Source of the DNA: Blasia pusilla
Lineage: Eukaryota > Marchantiophyta > Marchantiopsida > Blasiales
DNA: 64,000 bases
Reading direction: 5' to 3'
NCBI GenBank assembly: GCA_050084515.1
Contig: CM114273.1
Location: forward strand, 3,224,001 to 3,288,000
A program made the translations under genes and the position numbers. Every line of letters begins with the position of its first letter. Position 1 is the first letter of the stretch. Shown piece after piece: positions 23,461 to 35,023 of the stretch. The notes under the pieces are model-generated. The model had not been told where the DNA came from, ran no database searches, and was given only the letters and a program-made list of their open reading frames with translations.

Positions 23461-24100
23461 CTAGTTGTTGAAGAACTTGCACTTGCCTCGATAAAGCTTC
23501 AGCCCATGTAACTGCAATCGTGAAAACACCTCCTCTAGATGTCGCTCATGCTCCTCAAACGTGGCGCTAAGGACTACGATGTCATCAATATAACACCTAG
23601 CAAAATTCAGACCTGCCAAGATCCTATCCATGACCCTCTGAAACTCAGTTCGGGCACTCCTTAACCCAAAAGGTAAGAACCACCACTGGTATAAACAATC
23701 CTTCCTATGAGGATCCATGCCCCAAAATGCCATCATCTACCTATCCTCCAATCTGATAGGCAACTGATGGTATCTGGCTAGCAAATCCAATGAACTGAAG
23801 ACCTTTGCATGCTCAATGGCATCAAAGATCTCCTCAAGGATGGGCATGGCCTACCTATCGGACTTCCTCTACCGATTGATAAGTCGGTAATCTCCACACA
23901 TCCGCCTATCCGTTTAGTTACCATGCACATCCTTCTTGGCGGGCATGACAGTGGCACATGCATATTCTCCATGCAACATCTCCATTAGTCCTGCTCCAAC
24001 CAAGTCCTGGCTCCTACTATGAATTAGAGCCCTCTCCATGTCACTGTACCTGTAGGGTCATCGCAAGATCGGCATGTCACTTGACAACTCAATGCAGATC
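23461..24100 (-). pseudogene. Gypsy copy 1 reverse transcriptase remnant
   Basis: The segment 23736-23461 contains LYQWWFLPFGLRSARTEFQR and CYIDDIVVLS, where YIDD is the polymerase active-site box. Upstream pieces around 23780-23970 encode the fingers region in more than one frame. Stops and frameshifts separate the pieces. Confidence 0.85.
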
Positions 24101-25256
24101 CCTGGACCCTTCAACTTATCCAAATCATGCATGCTAAATGCAAAACAATTCCTATAACTCTTAAGGAATTGGTGTATCCGACGCTGTTCTCCTCCTGTCA
24201 ACTTAGGGCCCATATGTGGCTCCCTAGTCTCCATTGTGACTACGGTAGGACTCTCCAGCGTGGATGTCCGTGGTTGCTATGGTGCAACCCCGTCTCGGAC
24301 AATAGAACTCTCATCTCCACGTGCAATACCCGGAACCACACTCGATGTTGTGACTATCATCTCCTTGCGTACCTGCAAAACATCCCAAGAAGTCCAAGGT
24401 TGTCTCTCCCCATCACCCCTTGTGTGTCCATCTCCTCAGATCTTGCCCCTAGCCACTACCTCAACCGTCTCGTGAGGCATGGGGCTCACCAACGCAACTT
24501 TTGTGATCTTTCGTATCCTCAAAAAATGTTGACGTGATCCTTTTGCCATCTCCCAAAACAACCTGGACCAAGTTTAAGCTAACCCGCTACCTCGTCCTAC
24601 ACTGATTGGCCCTGACACGGACAACCAGCAATGACCAAGCCTATGGTCCCTACCAGCTCCAAGTCATGCGCCCCCAACAATGAAATGTCCCTCGATAGGA
24701 AAATCTGGTAATCCTTAATGGCGGACGCACATAACAAGTCGGAAAAATGGAGGCGTAATTGCGCCACATGGTGAAGTGAAGCACACCTCGCAACATCATC
24801 AATCTCCACATATAGGTACTGCTGCATGCGCACTCCAACATGCAAAACAGTAGCTAAACGTTGTTGATCCCTCCAAAGAGATCCAACACCCGAAGACCCT
24901 CCTTTGGGATGCACCACATAATCGGGGTGGTATCCAAAGAGGTCATAGCAGCACTCCTACCTACCTGGAGTTCCTTTGACCCGTCACACTTTAGTACAAA
25001 CTTCTCGCTCCACGTGGTGTGTATATGCTAAGTGGCTTAACGTCAAAGCTCCTCAATCGAGCCCCAAAGCGGCACCTCTCCTCCATGGACTGATGCGGCT
25101 ACCATGACACTCCTCTCCTAGCAGAATTTTGCAGTACCATCATTTGGCCTAGTGATTTGATTGAGGGACATATCCATGGAGAGGATACTCTTGTTCCTGA
25201 CATTTCTATATGGTCGCCATCTCTCCTGGCCGTCGCTCGATCACTGCACCTGTGAA
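24101..25256 (-). pseudogene. Gypsy copy 1 protease to RT linker, degenerate
   Basis: An open piece at 24917-24597 lies between the protease-like and RT parts, on the element strand. No motif can be assigned. Position alone makes it polyprotein sequence. Confidence 0.5.
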
Positions 25257-25747
25257 TCAAACGGGTAATGAGCTAAGGCGCCCAAGACCTGACTGCCATC
25301 CTAGTCTGTAGGACGCTGCCTCCTCCCAGTAATCTAGGGAAAAACCTATTGGATATAACACTGCTCCACCAACCAAGATGTCGTAGGGCTCTACATTAGT
25401 CACTATCGCCTTGGCTCGCACCACCGACTCATCTGTAGGATGTCGCGGGCGAATCTTCACCACGACCTCGTGTCGGGTGATATACTGTGGGTACTCACCC
25501 CACCCAAGGATGTTTGTATCCGGAATGGACAACGCTCCACATCGGCTCTCGTCAAGCCCAATCCTCTGAATGACGCTTTCCCCAACATCAGGGGTTGTGC
25601 TGGTGAATCCAACAAGACGCGCTGTGGACTAAAAGCTCTACCTCCAAGACTCACCAACTGGAAGATCTCTCCCCGGTTATCTAGCAACACAACACCAGGA
25701 GAAGCCATGGCACGCTGTATCGTGGGTCTAGCGGGCATCTCCGCCAA
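25257..25747 (-). pseudogene. Gypsy copy 1 protease-like region
   Basis: Two overlapping frames encode VLLDSPAQPLMLGKA, with DSP where the aspartic protease box DSG/DTG is expected, followed by ILVGGAVLYPIGFSLDYW. Position between gag and RT supports a retropepsin remnant. The glycine loss and the frame change make it inactive. Confidence 0.6.
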
Positions 25748-26687
25748 CCTAGCAATAGTAGCATGTCATGAATTTGACGTGGACGGCCCGAGCATCCGCT
25801 CCAAGGGCAGGTCCATCACCTCCTCTGCAATCGCCTCTGATTATGATGCAAGAACTCCAACTCCACGCTCATATAGCGTAGCGGCTAGCCAGAAACCTCG
25901 ACAAGCATACCTCCCAACGTCATAACAGCGAAAGCAGAAAATAAAGAAGGGTAGTACACAATGGTGGCCGCCCCCAACAACGTGCTCAACACATGCCCTT
26001 TGTGAGCATTAGCAATAGGAGTCGTCACACTTGCTTCTCCCATCGCTCTCCGTGCGTGCACACCAACAACATCACCAACTCTCCAAGAACTCCGGTCAAG
26101 ACCCATCGATGGGGTCCTCATTGCCTTGGACAACGTGAAAGGCTGAGGAAGCCTCGTTTGTTTCCTGGCTTCCCCTCATTATGGATCCAACTTTGCGACT
26201 ACTCCACGCGTCATAATTGTGGTGGCCTCCATCTGGGCAACCCTGCACATCCAACCAATATCCTCCATATCTCTTGCTGCTCCATATGATGTCGACGCTA
26301 CGGATCCGGCATCGGATAACCTTAATGCCATAGCGGCAATCTGCTCCTATAGCTGTTATATCTGAGCAGCCATTCCATCCTTACGTCTGGCGTCTCTCTC
26401 AACGCATCTAGGTGGTGGGACTCTACCTCCTCCACCGGTTGCTCCACCATCCTATTGAGCAACTCCAGCTCCTCATCCCCCAACGGGATCACCTGGTGCA
26501 CGATCTCTAGGCCCACCCAGACCGGCTACTCGCTCTGGTGCCCTCTCTGGCCCTCGGTTCGGACGTAACTCTGGGTGTAAACTTAAATACCTGACACGTG
26601 TATGATCATTCTTGTGAAAAAGTCACACTGATAACCTCCTGATGCACCATCGTCTCCTCCTCCATGTTGAGGCACACGTTTATGATC
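25748..26687 (-). pseudogene. Gypsy copy 1 degenerate region between gag and protease
   Basis: Several short minus-strand frames continue the element. No clear domain is visible, and the assignment rests on position. Confidence 0.45.
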
Positions 26688-27807
26688 CTAATTAGTGCAA
26701 TCAGGTTGGTGATGGGCTCTACCATATGACCAACAAATCATCATAGGCGGCTGCTTCTGAGCCGCATATGACGGCACAGGTCTTTGTGGCATGGCCTCCC
26801 GGTATCCTCCCTGAGCTCGTGGTGCCACAATCGACCTATCTCCGAGTCCACGTTGCTGGACTGGTGGTGTAGACAATCGTGACTGCTCTTGCCCAGAACC
26901 CATGGTGACTACGCTCTCCTCCGCCATGTTGCGTTCAATGTTCTTAGCGGTCCTAAAAACATCTCTCAATGTAGGGGAGGTGTTCATAAGGAGCATTCCC
27001 TCTCGCACCCGTGTCCGCAAGGTCGGGTCCAGCATGGCGTACCATGATTGGATAGCCTAAGCCTCAATCACCCCTAAGTGACGTTGATCAACCGTCGCAA
27101 GCAAGTGTAAGCCTCACGCAAACTCTCACCCGGGCGCCGGGAAGTCGTGGATGCTCCGCAACTTCTCTGTTCTTACCCCCTGGTAGCTCGCCCTCAACTC
27201 AGCAAAGAACTCAACCATGGGGTTGAACCTGGGTCGAACCCGACTAGACGGTGCAATTGCTCCAGTGCGAGTAACCCCCTCAAACATCACTAGTGGAAGA
27301 GGAAGTAGCCTCTCCTGACTCCTCCTCCTCATCTAGGAACGGCTCCGTCCATGACACATAGTATGGGTCATAGTAGAATCGCCATGCCTCAATCTCTTGG
27401 GCATATCTGTGGGAGAACTCATGGTAATCGACCATGGGCGCCCCCTCTAAATGCTGGAACATACCATTCCGTGTCGTAAATGGGTTGAACTCTCTAGAAT
27501 TCCTAGCCCGCTGTGAGTCACACCAACTCCTAAACTCCGCAATGAAGTCGTGTAGCTCTATGGTATCTATAGCACCCAAAAACCTACGCGGTCCTCTATC
27601 TCGGTCGTCCATCTCGTACGCCCAACTAGTAGGACCACTCAATGTGTACAGTCGATCACTAACACACTCCTCTACACGCTTCCCCTTTTTTTGAAGATGA
27701 CACAGAAGGTGATCAAGGTGGTCTCTCACGTGGAGACCCTCGAAACCTTGCACCACTCCAGCTAAACCCTCGAGAGCTACTCTCAGGTCCACTACCTTGC
27801 CTCTCAA
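26688..27807 (-). pseudogene. Gypsy copy 1 gag remnant
   Basis: Three minus-strand pieces (27807-27280, 27332-27126, 27035-26688) form a capsid-like region with ELRASYQGVRTEKLRS and TLRTRVREGMLL. Its C-terminal end reads ICWSYGRAHHQPDC. That is a CCHC zinc knuckle in which the second cysteine has become Tyr. Two frame breaks separate the pieces. Confidence 0.75.
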
Positions 27808-29070
27808 AATTCTGAGAGGACACCGTGATGACCCTCATGCCCCTCTCTCGCAATCACTCTCAACCTCGCATGTAATCACTAGATCATTCAATCTAACATG
27901 CGGCACTCAATCTACACTCTCTCACTGAGACGTGAACTGTGCGGCAACAAGCCGCGTGGTGTGGCAATAGGCTACCGTCCTATTATCTCATCGACAAGAC
28001 ATACCCCCAACTCTGGACATCCCACACAGATCTATGTCCCCTAAACCCATACATCAATGATGCTCTAAGCATCTGCATGAAACCCAATATCCCCAAATAA
28101 CTGCCCAATACCCGTAATTCCCTCACACGTGCACGGTAAGAGACCAGAATGGATAACCTGAAAATGTCGATGTCGCTCCTCAACAACTGCAACTCGACCC
28201 CAACTCGGTCGTGAAGACAACTCCTCCAATCAGCAAGTCGTACTCCTCTTGGACTGACGCTGCTCAAACCTCCTCGATGTGCGGTGCAGGTCCAGCACTC
28301 TAGTATGGCGGTACGAAATGGCTACAAATGGCACTCGGGAATGGGGTGTGGCACTTGGTGGCATACCCTTCTTAATCAGAAATTCACACACTGTGCTCCT
28401 TAGTGAAGAAGCGGCTCCGCGATCGAGATGGTGCGGTACGGCCACGAGCAGCACGGTGCGGCAATCAGCGGTGCGTTGTGGCTACGGGCATCACGGCACG
28501 GTACTCGATCGTCGTTGAGCGGCTACCAATCACAACATAGCAACATGAAATGAAAATTCAAACACCATAACCCGAGGTCACCTGCCATCATTGGTTGATG
28601 ACGAAACTACGATGACGATGGCGGCCAAAACGAAGTACGTGGTGGCGGCGCAAGTCAGAGAGTCAACGGTCATCGTGGAAGACCCTCCACTCCGTAATGG
28701 CGGCAATGGTAACAAAGGATGGACAACGGCCGAACTTGGCTCTGACTAGTGCTAGGCGGCGGCGGCGGCCAACGGTGGATTGTGGACTGTTGAAGGTGAC
28801 GGTTGACCGTTGACGGTGACGGCGGACCGTTGACGGTGATGGTTGACCGTTGATGGCGATGGTTGACCGTTGATGGTGATAGTTGACAATCGACGCTGGA
28901 TCATTGACGGTGACTATGACGATGACGGCCGCCGCCGGCGTGGCGGCTGGTTTAGGGTTTGAACAATTTGACCCTAAAACAATTGTGTCATTGGATTGTT
29001 GAAGGTGACGGTTGGAAGGTTGTATCATTGGACTGTTGAAAGCTCTCTCACTCACTCATTTTCTCTTTGT
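27808..29070 (-). other. Gypsy copy 1 leader between the 5' LTR and gag
   Basis: Non-coding leader with a GC-rich minisatellite near its start. A standard primer-binding site was not identified next to the LTR. Confidence 0.5.
28795..28894. repeat. 20-bp minisatellite, five copies
   Basis: Five head-to-tail units of the type GGTGACGGTTGACCGTTGAC with transitions between copies, followed by weaker copies to about 28930. It lies in the gypsy leader. Confidence 0.85.
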
Positions 29071-29522
29071 AAAATAAGATCCAATCTCTCTCACAATACC
29101 ATAGTTCTCACATGTGTGCACTCTCATTATCTCTCTCAATGTCAAACCAATCCTATTCTCCTAGTGAGAGGTTTGGGTTACACACACAAGGCAAGCAAGA
29201 CCATAGCTCCGCTGCCTCAAAGAGAGGTTCAACAAAGAAAGAATGAGCTCTCAAGCTCTCTCTCCTTGAAGTATACCCCTCCCCTCTCCTAGGAGGTTAA
29301 GGGACACTTAACAAAAATAGAAAGTCAATCATATACTCAAAATGGTACTTACCTAAAATGGTAAGTTTTTTCAAGATGGCTCCAAATGAGCCGAAATGAA
29401 GGGGAAACCTGCTCTCTCAGGTTTCTTGAGGCCTCAATAGGTCATCATCGACCTATTGAACATGTCCTCCACTACTCACGAAGGCGCTCTACTAGATCTC
29501 ACCGATCTATCCTAAAAGACGT
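29071..29522 (-). repeat. Gypsy copy 1, right (5') LTR segment
   Basis: Pairs with 19110-19581 over its whole length. Homology starts at AAAATAAGATCC and ends at AGACGT. Confidence 0.8.
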
Positions 29523-29618
29523 TATATTAGGCCTATTCGAGGGAGTAATAGTTCTAGGAAGAAGCAAGCTGATTTGAGGGATTGTTTCAACATCCAAGGA
29601 ATAGAAGTTACAAATGAC

Positions 29619-29936
29619 ATGTGGACGAAATGTTTCTACAAATGTGGAATACCATTCAACGTAGTACGGCAAGATGCTTTCAAAGAAGTAGTGTTGGCAA
29701 CAACAAAGGTGAAGGGTTACTCAAGTCCTACTTAAAATTTGTTGCGCACCACCCTACTTCAGAAACATATGGGGAAGGTGAAGGAAAAGAGGGATGGCAT
29801 ATTGGAAAATTTGCGTTTAGGGGCCACGATCATAACGGATTCTTGGACCAATGTGAGGAGCGAGTCTTTAGTAAACATAATGGTCGTGGTTCAAGTAGTA
29901 AAATTCAAACATGTTGCCACCTTCCCCTACCCTTAA
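29619..29936 (+). pseudogene. DUF659 / hAT-related transposase fragment
   Basis: The + frame reads MWTKCFYKCGIPFNVVR, then LRTTLLQKHMGKVKEKRD, then TIITDSWTNVRSESLVNIM. This matches DUF659, the N-terminal part of a hAT-like transposase family. One in-frame TAA (29733-29735) interrupts it. The dimerisation domain that should follow is absent; the sequence runs into a dispersed repeat instead. Confidence 0.8.
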
Positions 29937-30037
29937 AGCCCCGTTACTTGAATGCCTCCTCCCCCCTCCCCTACCATGCCACGTGTTGAATTCTCCTATG
30001 TCACCAATGAAAAACTGCTCCTTTATTAATAGTATAG
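29889..30037 (-). repeat. Dispersed repeat, minus-oriented copy
   Basis: The reverse complement starts CTATACTATTAATAAAGGAG and ends TTTACTACTTGAAC. It matches 51332-51526 through shared words such as GGCATGGTAGGGGAGGGG and CAACATGTTTGAATTTTACT. The start resembles the 5' end of many plant Helitrons (TCTATACTATTAA), so it may be a non-autonomous Helitron end. Confidence 0.75.
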
Positions 30038-31002
30038 GTTCAAAAAAATTTCTTCATGCCTAGTTGTCACGTGTTTAGAGGTTTAGAGGTGTCTAATAAT
30101 AGAAATTATGGCTCCTACATGCACTCCCTAACTTTTTTTATGCATCAAAGTATCCACGGCCCTACACATATGTTGAATAATTATATGCCACAATGGTTTT
30201 CATGACCTAACTAAAACCTTCAATTTTCCTACGATTAAGATAATTTCTGAACAATGAATTAAACTTTCCAAACCAATTACTCCATATATCAGTGTTAACA
30301 CTCATGTTATTGTTAATATTGTCTCGATTACTCTGTACATCCGACGCTCTGCACAAGTGAATGAAAATTAGTTTTAAAAAATAAAGGTTTGCGTTTCAAA
30401 AGAGGGTAGTGGGGAAAACACCACCAATCAATCAATTAGAGGCCGAAAAATATAGGTGTCACCAAGAAAGGTGGCATCCCATATAAGGGCTCTCTCTAAT
30501 AATAACATCTATGTAATTAAAAAAGGACCGGGTTGAAGACCCCATCCTCCTGTGGTGACATGTATATTGTGGCATGCTCTCGTGATGAGATGTGTAACAA
30601 AGAGTTTCATTAATATAACAGAGCCGTTGAATTCAAATGAACAAACGGGTGTCATACTAATAGACTCTCATGGGAGAGTGCCTTTTTTATTTGAAAATAC
30701 CTCTCTATTTGGAAATCACCATTTTCTTTAAGAAAAATTTGAATTTGTTCATTAATTCCTTCCCTTATGATATACACTAACAAAAACTAATTAACCTATT
30801 TTGGGTTAACCGGAAAACTAAGACTGGTATGGTGCCCGAGCATGGCATGGGCACCTTACTAGTCTTACTCTTCCTCGCCCTGTTATTCCACGTCGTATTT
30901 GCGGGCGTTTCTTCGTCGTATTGCAATAAGTGAACGTGAAGCACTCTTAGTCACGAGCGGGAAGCCTGGTTTCACCTTTTTGAAACCAGGGCGGGAGTAT
31001 TC
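30038..31002. other. AT-rich spacer
   Basis: No gene recognised. Composition becomes GC-richer from about 30820, leading into a possible divergent gene pair. Confidence 0.5.
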
Positions 31003-31269
31003 TCACACCATGGCGAGGGGACGCGAAGAGGTGAAACCAGGGCGGGGGAGATCCTGGACAGTCTTTAACTCGTCCCACATAATTTTATTTGGCACGAAAT
31101 CAATGCTCTCTGACTGCAATTCCTGAAGAACGTGCGTATGGGAGCGAGCGCTGGCAGACACACCCAGCAACCGCCGCAACTGGAGCAAGGTCCGGGGAGT
31201 TTTTTCATGACAACAGGTACATTTCCGGTCTCTACAAATCCGAGCGGCAATTTTCGAAGTTTTTTTCAT
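31003..31269 (-). CDS. Unrecognised 88-residue open frame
   Basis: An ATG-started minus-strand frame with coding-like composition: a basic N-terminus, a KCTCCHEK cluster, and a helical middle (LLQLRRLLGVSASARSHTHV). No family is recognised. It lies head-to-head with the putative exon at 31408, about 140 bp apart, so a shared promoter is possible. It may be an exon of a larger gene or chance. Confidence 0.25.
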   Translation of the reverse strand: MKKTSKIAARICRDRKCTCCHEKTPRTLLQLRRLLGVSASARSHTHVLQELQSESIDFVPNKIMWDELKTVQDLPRPGFTSSRPLAMV

Positions 31270-31828
31270 TCCAGCCGGCTAAACAGGTACGAATACAAAG
31301 GACACCCTCCCTGAACCTTCGGTTTTTGGCCGATAAGTGACGACCTGAATCGGTAATTCTCAGATTCTTCCGGCTAGCTCAACACGTAACCCCGGTTCTC
31401 CCCGGACATGGAACTGGAGGTGCCGACTCGGGAGCAGAGGTGAGTGCGGGACAAAAAATCAGATCTTATGCTAGTCTGTTTCATAATTGTTGTTCATGTT
31501 GCAATTTTGTTACGGCATCAGCGTCACGATCTGTGGTAGCGATTCCACGCGGCGTGGAGAAGAGCTTATCGACGGGCGGGAACTTGAATCCCGCCTCTTT
31601 AGACTAGGCCCATCCTGTTAGCTTGTTTCTTTTTTTTTTTCCTCGAATTCCTTTGGCATCAAATCGTCGAAGTTTCCTGCAATTAGATGCAACGTCTATG
31701 CGTGTGTGTGAGAGACTGTACTCATAAGTAGCCTTGCGACAATGATCCCGCGTCCTTAGACGGTCCTTGTGTTGGAATGTGTAAACGGCAACAAGCAACG
31801 CTGCACCGTAAACAAACAGTATTCAACG

Positions 31829-32040
31829 TAAACGCTGCAAGGCAAGTTGGGCGCTGCAATGGCTTCAACGTAAACGCTGCAAGGCAAGTTGGGCGCTGCA
31901 CTGGCTTCAACGTAAACGCTGCAAGGCAAGTTGGGCGCTGCACCGGCTTCAACGTAAACGCTGCAAGGCAAGTTGAGCGCTGCACCGGCTTCAACGTAAA
32001 CGCTGCAAGACAAGTTGGGTGCAACGTAAACGCTGCATAG
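31829..32040 (+). repeat. 42-bp tandem repeats in the copia 5' LTR
   Basis: Head-to-tail units of the type TTCAACGTAAACGCTGCAAG followed by GCAAGTTGGGCGCTGCA-TGGC. The 3' LTR has the same array with one fewer full unit. Units abut directly, without spacers. Confidence 0.9.
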
Positions 32041-32070
32041 ACGAGTTAGGCTCCAATCAAAACTCTCATG

Positions 32071-32077
32071 TATAAAA
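32071..32077 (+). promoter_or_regulatory. Copia LTR TATA box
   Basis: TATAAAA about 65 bp from the LTR end, repeated at 36885-36891 in the 3' LTR. The U3 repeats lie just upstream. Confidence 0.65.
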
Positions 32078-32136
32078 CTCTTCACATGGCTGTGACCAGT
32101 TAATTCCGCTCAGCACAATTGCTGAAATAAACTTCA

Positions 32137-32148
32137 TGGTATCAGAGC
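32137..32148 (+). other. Copia primer-binding site
   Basis: TGGTATCAGAGC directly follows the LTR. It is complementary to the 3' end of initiator tRNA-Met, the usual copia primer. Confidence 0.95.
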
Positions 32149-32476
32149 AGGTTTCATGTGAGATTTCTAACAATTTCTTACAAACTGAAACTCGTGCATA
32201 TTACGCGTGAGATCTCTAGCAATTTCTCACAAGCTGAAACTGCACCTGAGCAGTTTACGAGAGCTACTTCCTACTCCGAGTAAGATTGGTACTCATATAC
32301 AGAGAGAATAGGACAGGCAGAACTCTGTACCCTTTTGATAGGGACAGTAAGCATACTCCCAATAGAGGGACAAATATCAAGCTGAGAGAAGAGGAAGAAG
32401 ACTAGAAATCTGAAGTCTATCATATGCAGGCAAGGAGGACCAGCAAGATCGAAGCGAGCACCTATCAATATCAAAG

Positions 32477-33991
32477 ATGACGAGCCTTACCGACAACATA
32501 TTGAGTGAGAGCCACAAACTCGATGAGAACAATTACGGCACTTGGCGATACAGGATGAAGGCCATTCTGATGGCATCTGATCTTTACGATGTAGTTGATG
32601 GCAGAGAAGAGAAGACCTCGAATATGGATGCTCGAGCCACGAAAGACTTTGAGAAGAGAGATCGAAAGGCCCTTGGAATTCTGATGATGTCAACGAGAGA
32701 TTCTCAAATCCCTCATTTGAAACATGCAGAGACCTCCAAGGAAGCTTGGACTACACTTGAAGCGGTTCATGCTAGCACAAGCATGACCAGAAAATTGGCA
32801 TTGTAGAGGCGAATTTACTCAATGAAGATGAGCTCGACCTCGACTATGTATTCACACCTCAGCATTATGAAAGAGCTAAGAGATGATTTGGTAGAAGTTA
32901 AGGTCTTAATTGATGATGAAACCATGGCAGCCACTATGATGAATAGTGTGGCCCAAGACTCCTATGGGGACTTCATAAACTCTCTAGCCGTGAGAGAAAA
33001 GACGCCTACTTTTTCTGAACTATGCATACTCCTACTTGACAAAGAAAGGAGACGCAACGACCTTGCTGCCCAAGAAGGACAAGAATCGGGACCTAGCGCT
33101 CTATTCAGCCAGAAGAAGGGAACATTCCCTCGTCAATATGAAGAAAGGCGATCACAAGAGCGCAACACATCCGGACCAAAGGCCCAAACCTTCCGCACCA
33201 CCGAAAAAAAGTTCAATGGTAAGACCTATAGCACTACCTGCAAGAAGGAGTGCACAATATATGTAAGATTGGCCATGACTCAATCAATGTTATACAGGAA
33301 TGATCGCCACAATCGATCAATGAGACCACAAGAAAAGCAGCGAAGCTTCCTCGCCGAGAATGGGAGAACCAATCGAGCACTCACACCAGAAAGTGAAGAT
33401 GATGCACGAGGACTTATCTCGGCATTGGTTACCACAAACCAAGTGGACAAGTGGTTCATTGATAGCGGCGCCAGCAACCACATGATCAAAAATAAAGGTT
33501 GGTTCACATCTTACAAACCTTTGATGAATGGACCTGAAGTATCAATGGGAGACGGCTCCATTCACTCTGCAATTGGGGAAGGAGATGTGCAAGTGGAATT
33601 GCCCTCGGGTGAAGATTATAAAATCAAGGATGTGTGGCATATTCCAGCTTTAACACACAACCTTATCTCCATCGGCCAGATCACCGAAAGAGAGAATATG
33701 AAGGTTGTTTTTTATTCCAAAGGATGCGAGTTCTTACGAGAGGCCGACAGTGCAATCGCTGCTGCCCAAGGAGTAAGGTATGGACGACTATATAAACTTC
33801 TTAGCAAGCCGAGCCCTCAACTATTTGCAAGATCTTCAAACCAACTACAAGTTTGGCATGAAAGACTTGGGCACTTTAACACGAAGGGCCTCAAGTTGTT
33901 AAGCAAAGACAATATGGTTGGAGGGTTACCTAAATTAAGTGGAGAAATATCCACTTGTGACACTTGCTTACGAGGCAAGCAATCGAGATAA
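32477..33991 (+). pseudogene. Copia gag and protease region with in-frame UAG
   Basis: ATG 32477 starts a UBN2/DUF4219-type gag (NNYGTWRYRMKAILMASDLY). A TAG at 32804-32806 interrupts it, and the same frame resumes through gag to the protease box FIDSGASNHMI (DSG at 33461-33469) and the pre-integrase region with CDTCLRGKQSR. A TAA at 33989 ends it. No clear CCHC zinc knuckle survives. Active copia elements normally have one continuous frame, so both stops are probably mutations. Confidence 0.85.
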
Positions 33992-35023
33992 AAGTTTGAC
34001 AAACATACCCTCTCAAGGGCTCCAACTCCCCTCCACCTAGTCCACATCGACCTTGGAGGACCAATTCAAACGGCTTCACTATCAGGGGCAAGGTACTACA
34101 TGCTATTAGTTGATGACCATTCAAGATTTATGTGGGTTTATTTCCTACAACACAAATCCAATGCATTAGGTATACTCAAGAAATTTCTTACATTGATGAG
34201 AACTCAATCTACTAGAGCAGTGGGATCCTTGCATCTACACCTTGGCGAGCCGCCCTCAAAGGTGAAGGTGATACGAACGGATAAGGGAGGTGAATTCATG
34301 GGGAAAGCATTTGAGACCTTTTGTTGCGATCATGGCATCCGTCATCAACTAACTACGGCCTACACCCCACAACAAAATGGTATTGTTGAGAGGAGGAATC
34401 GAACGGTAGTTGAGATGGCAAGGTGCATGTTGAAGGGGCGAAATCTCCCCAACTATCTTTGGGCAGAGGCCATAAACACGGCCATCTACATCCTCAACAA
34501 GTGCCCAACAAGGGCTTTGGAGGAGAAAATGCCTGAAGAAGTCTTCACTGGCATCAAACCAGATGTCTCACACCTACGAATCTTTGGGTGTGGAGCTTAT
34601 GCACATATACCAAAAGAATTGAGGAGAAAACTTGATGATAAAAGTGTGAGATGCATATTTATTGGCTATGGCACTAGAGAGAAAGCTTACAAGCTCTTCT
34701 CCTTGGAGCACCACAAGGTGTTTATGAGCCGTGACGTCATATTTGATGAAGACACTCCCCACTCTGAAGAGCATCAATCAAACAACCGAGAGTGGCCTCA
34801 AACCTCCCCGAAAGAGGAGTCAGAAAATGAATCTGACAAGGATACACCATCCTCAGGGCCCACAACTCATGTTGATCCACCACCAATACTTGGTGAAAGA
34901 GGTCAAGGATTGGACGATATGGAGTCCACACTTACGCTACCACCTCCACGAAGGTCAAGTCGATTCGCCAACTTCCTTCCAACTTACGAGAGGATTACAT
35001 TTTACACATGGCTTTCTTTCTAA
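33992..35023 (+). pseudogene. Copia integrase remnant
   Basis: In the same frame after the TAA: HIDLGGP, YYMLLVDDHSRFMWVYF, RTDKGGEF and TAYTPQQNGIVERRNRT carry the D, D and E of the integrase core. The frame continues to a stop at 35021, just after the start of the RT portion in another frame. The catalytic residues look intact. Confidence 0.9.

Larger units (their letters stand above)
19110..29522 (-). mobile_element. Decayed Ty3/gypsy LTR retrotransposon, copy 1
   Basis: Two similar LTR segments (19110-19581 and 29071-29522) enclose a minus-strand gag, protease, reverse transcriptase, RNase H, integrase order, which defines Ty3/gypsy rather than copia. A 1.27-kb insertion interrupts the integrase. 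Every domain has stops or frameshifts, so the element is inactive. A PHD-finger-like module follows the integrase C-terminal region. A related copy lies on the + strand at 58.2-61.2 kb. I could not define terminal TG/CA, a primer-binding site or a target duplication. Confidence 0.85.
31770..32136 (+). repeat. Copia 5' LTR
   Basis: 367 bp. Contains four full and one partial 42-bp tandem units, then a TATA box at 32071-32077 and AATAAA at 32126-32131, close to the CA end. Confidence 0.95.

Noticed and set aside
31829-32040. 42-bp regular repeats as a CRISPR array
   Set aside because: Units abut without unique spacers, occur in both LTRs of a retrotransposon, and no cas-like genes are present.
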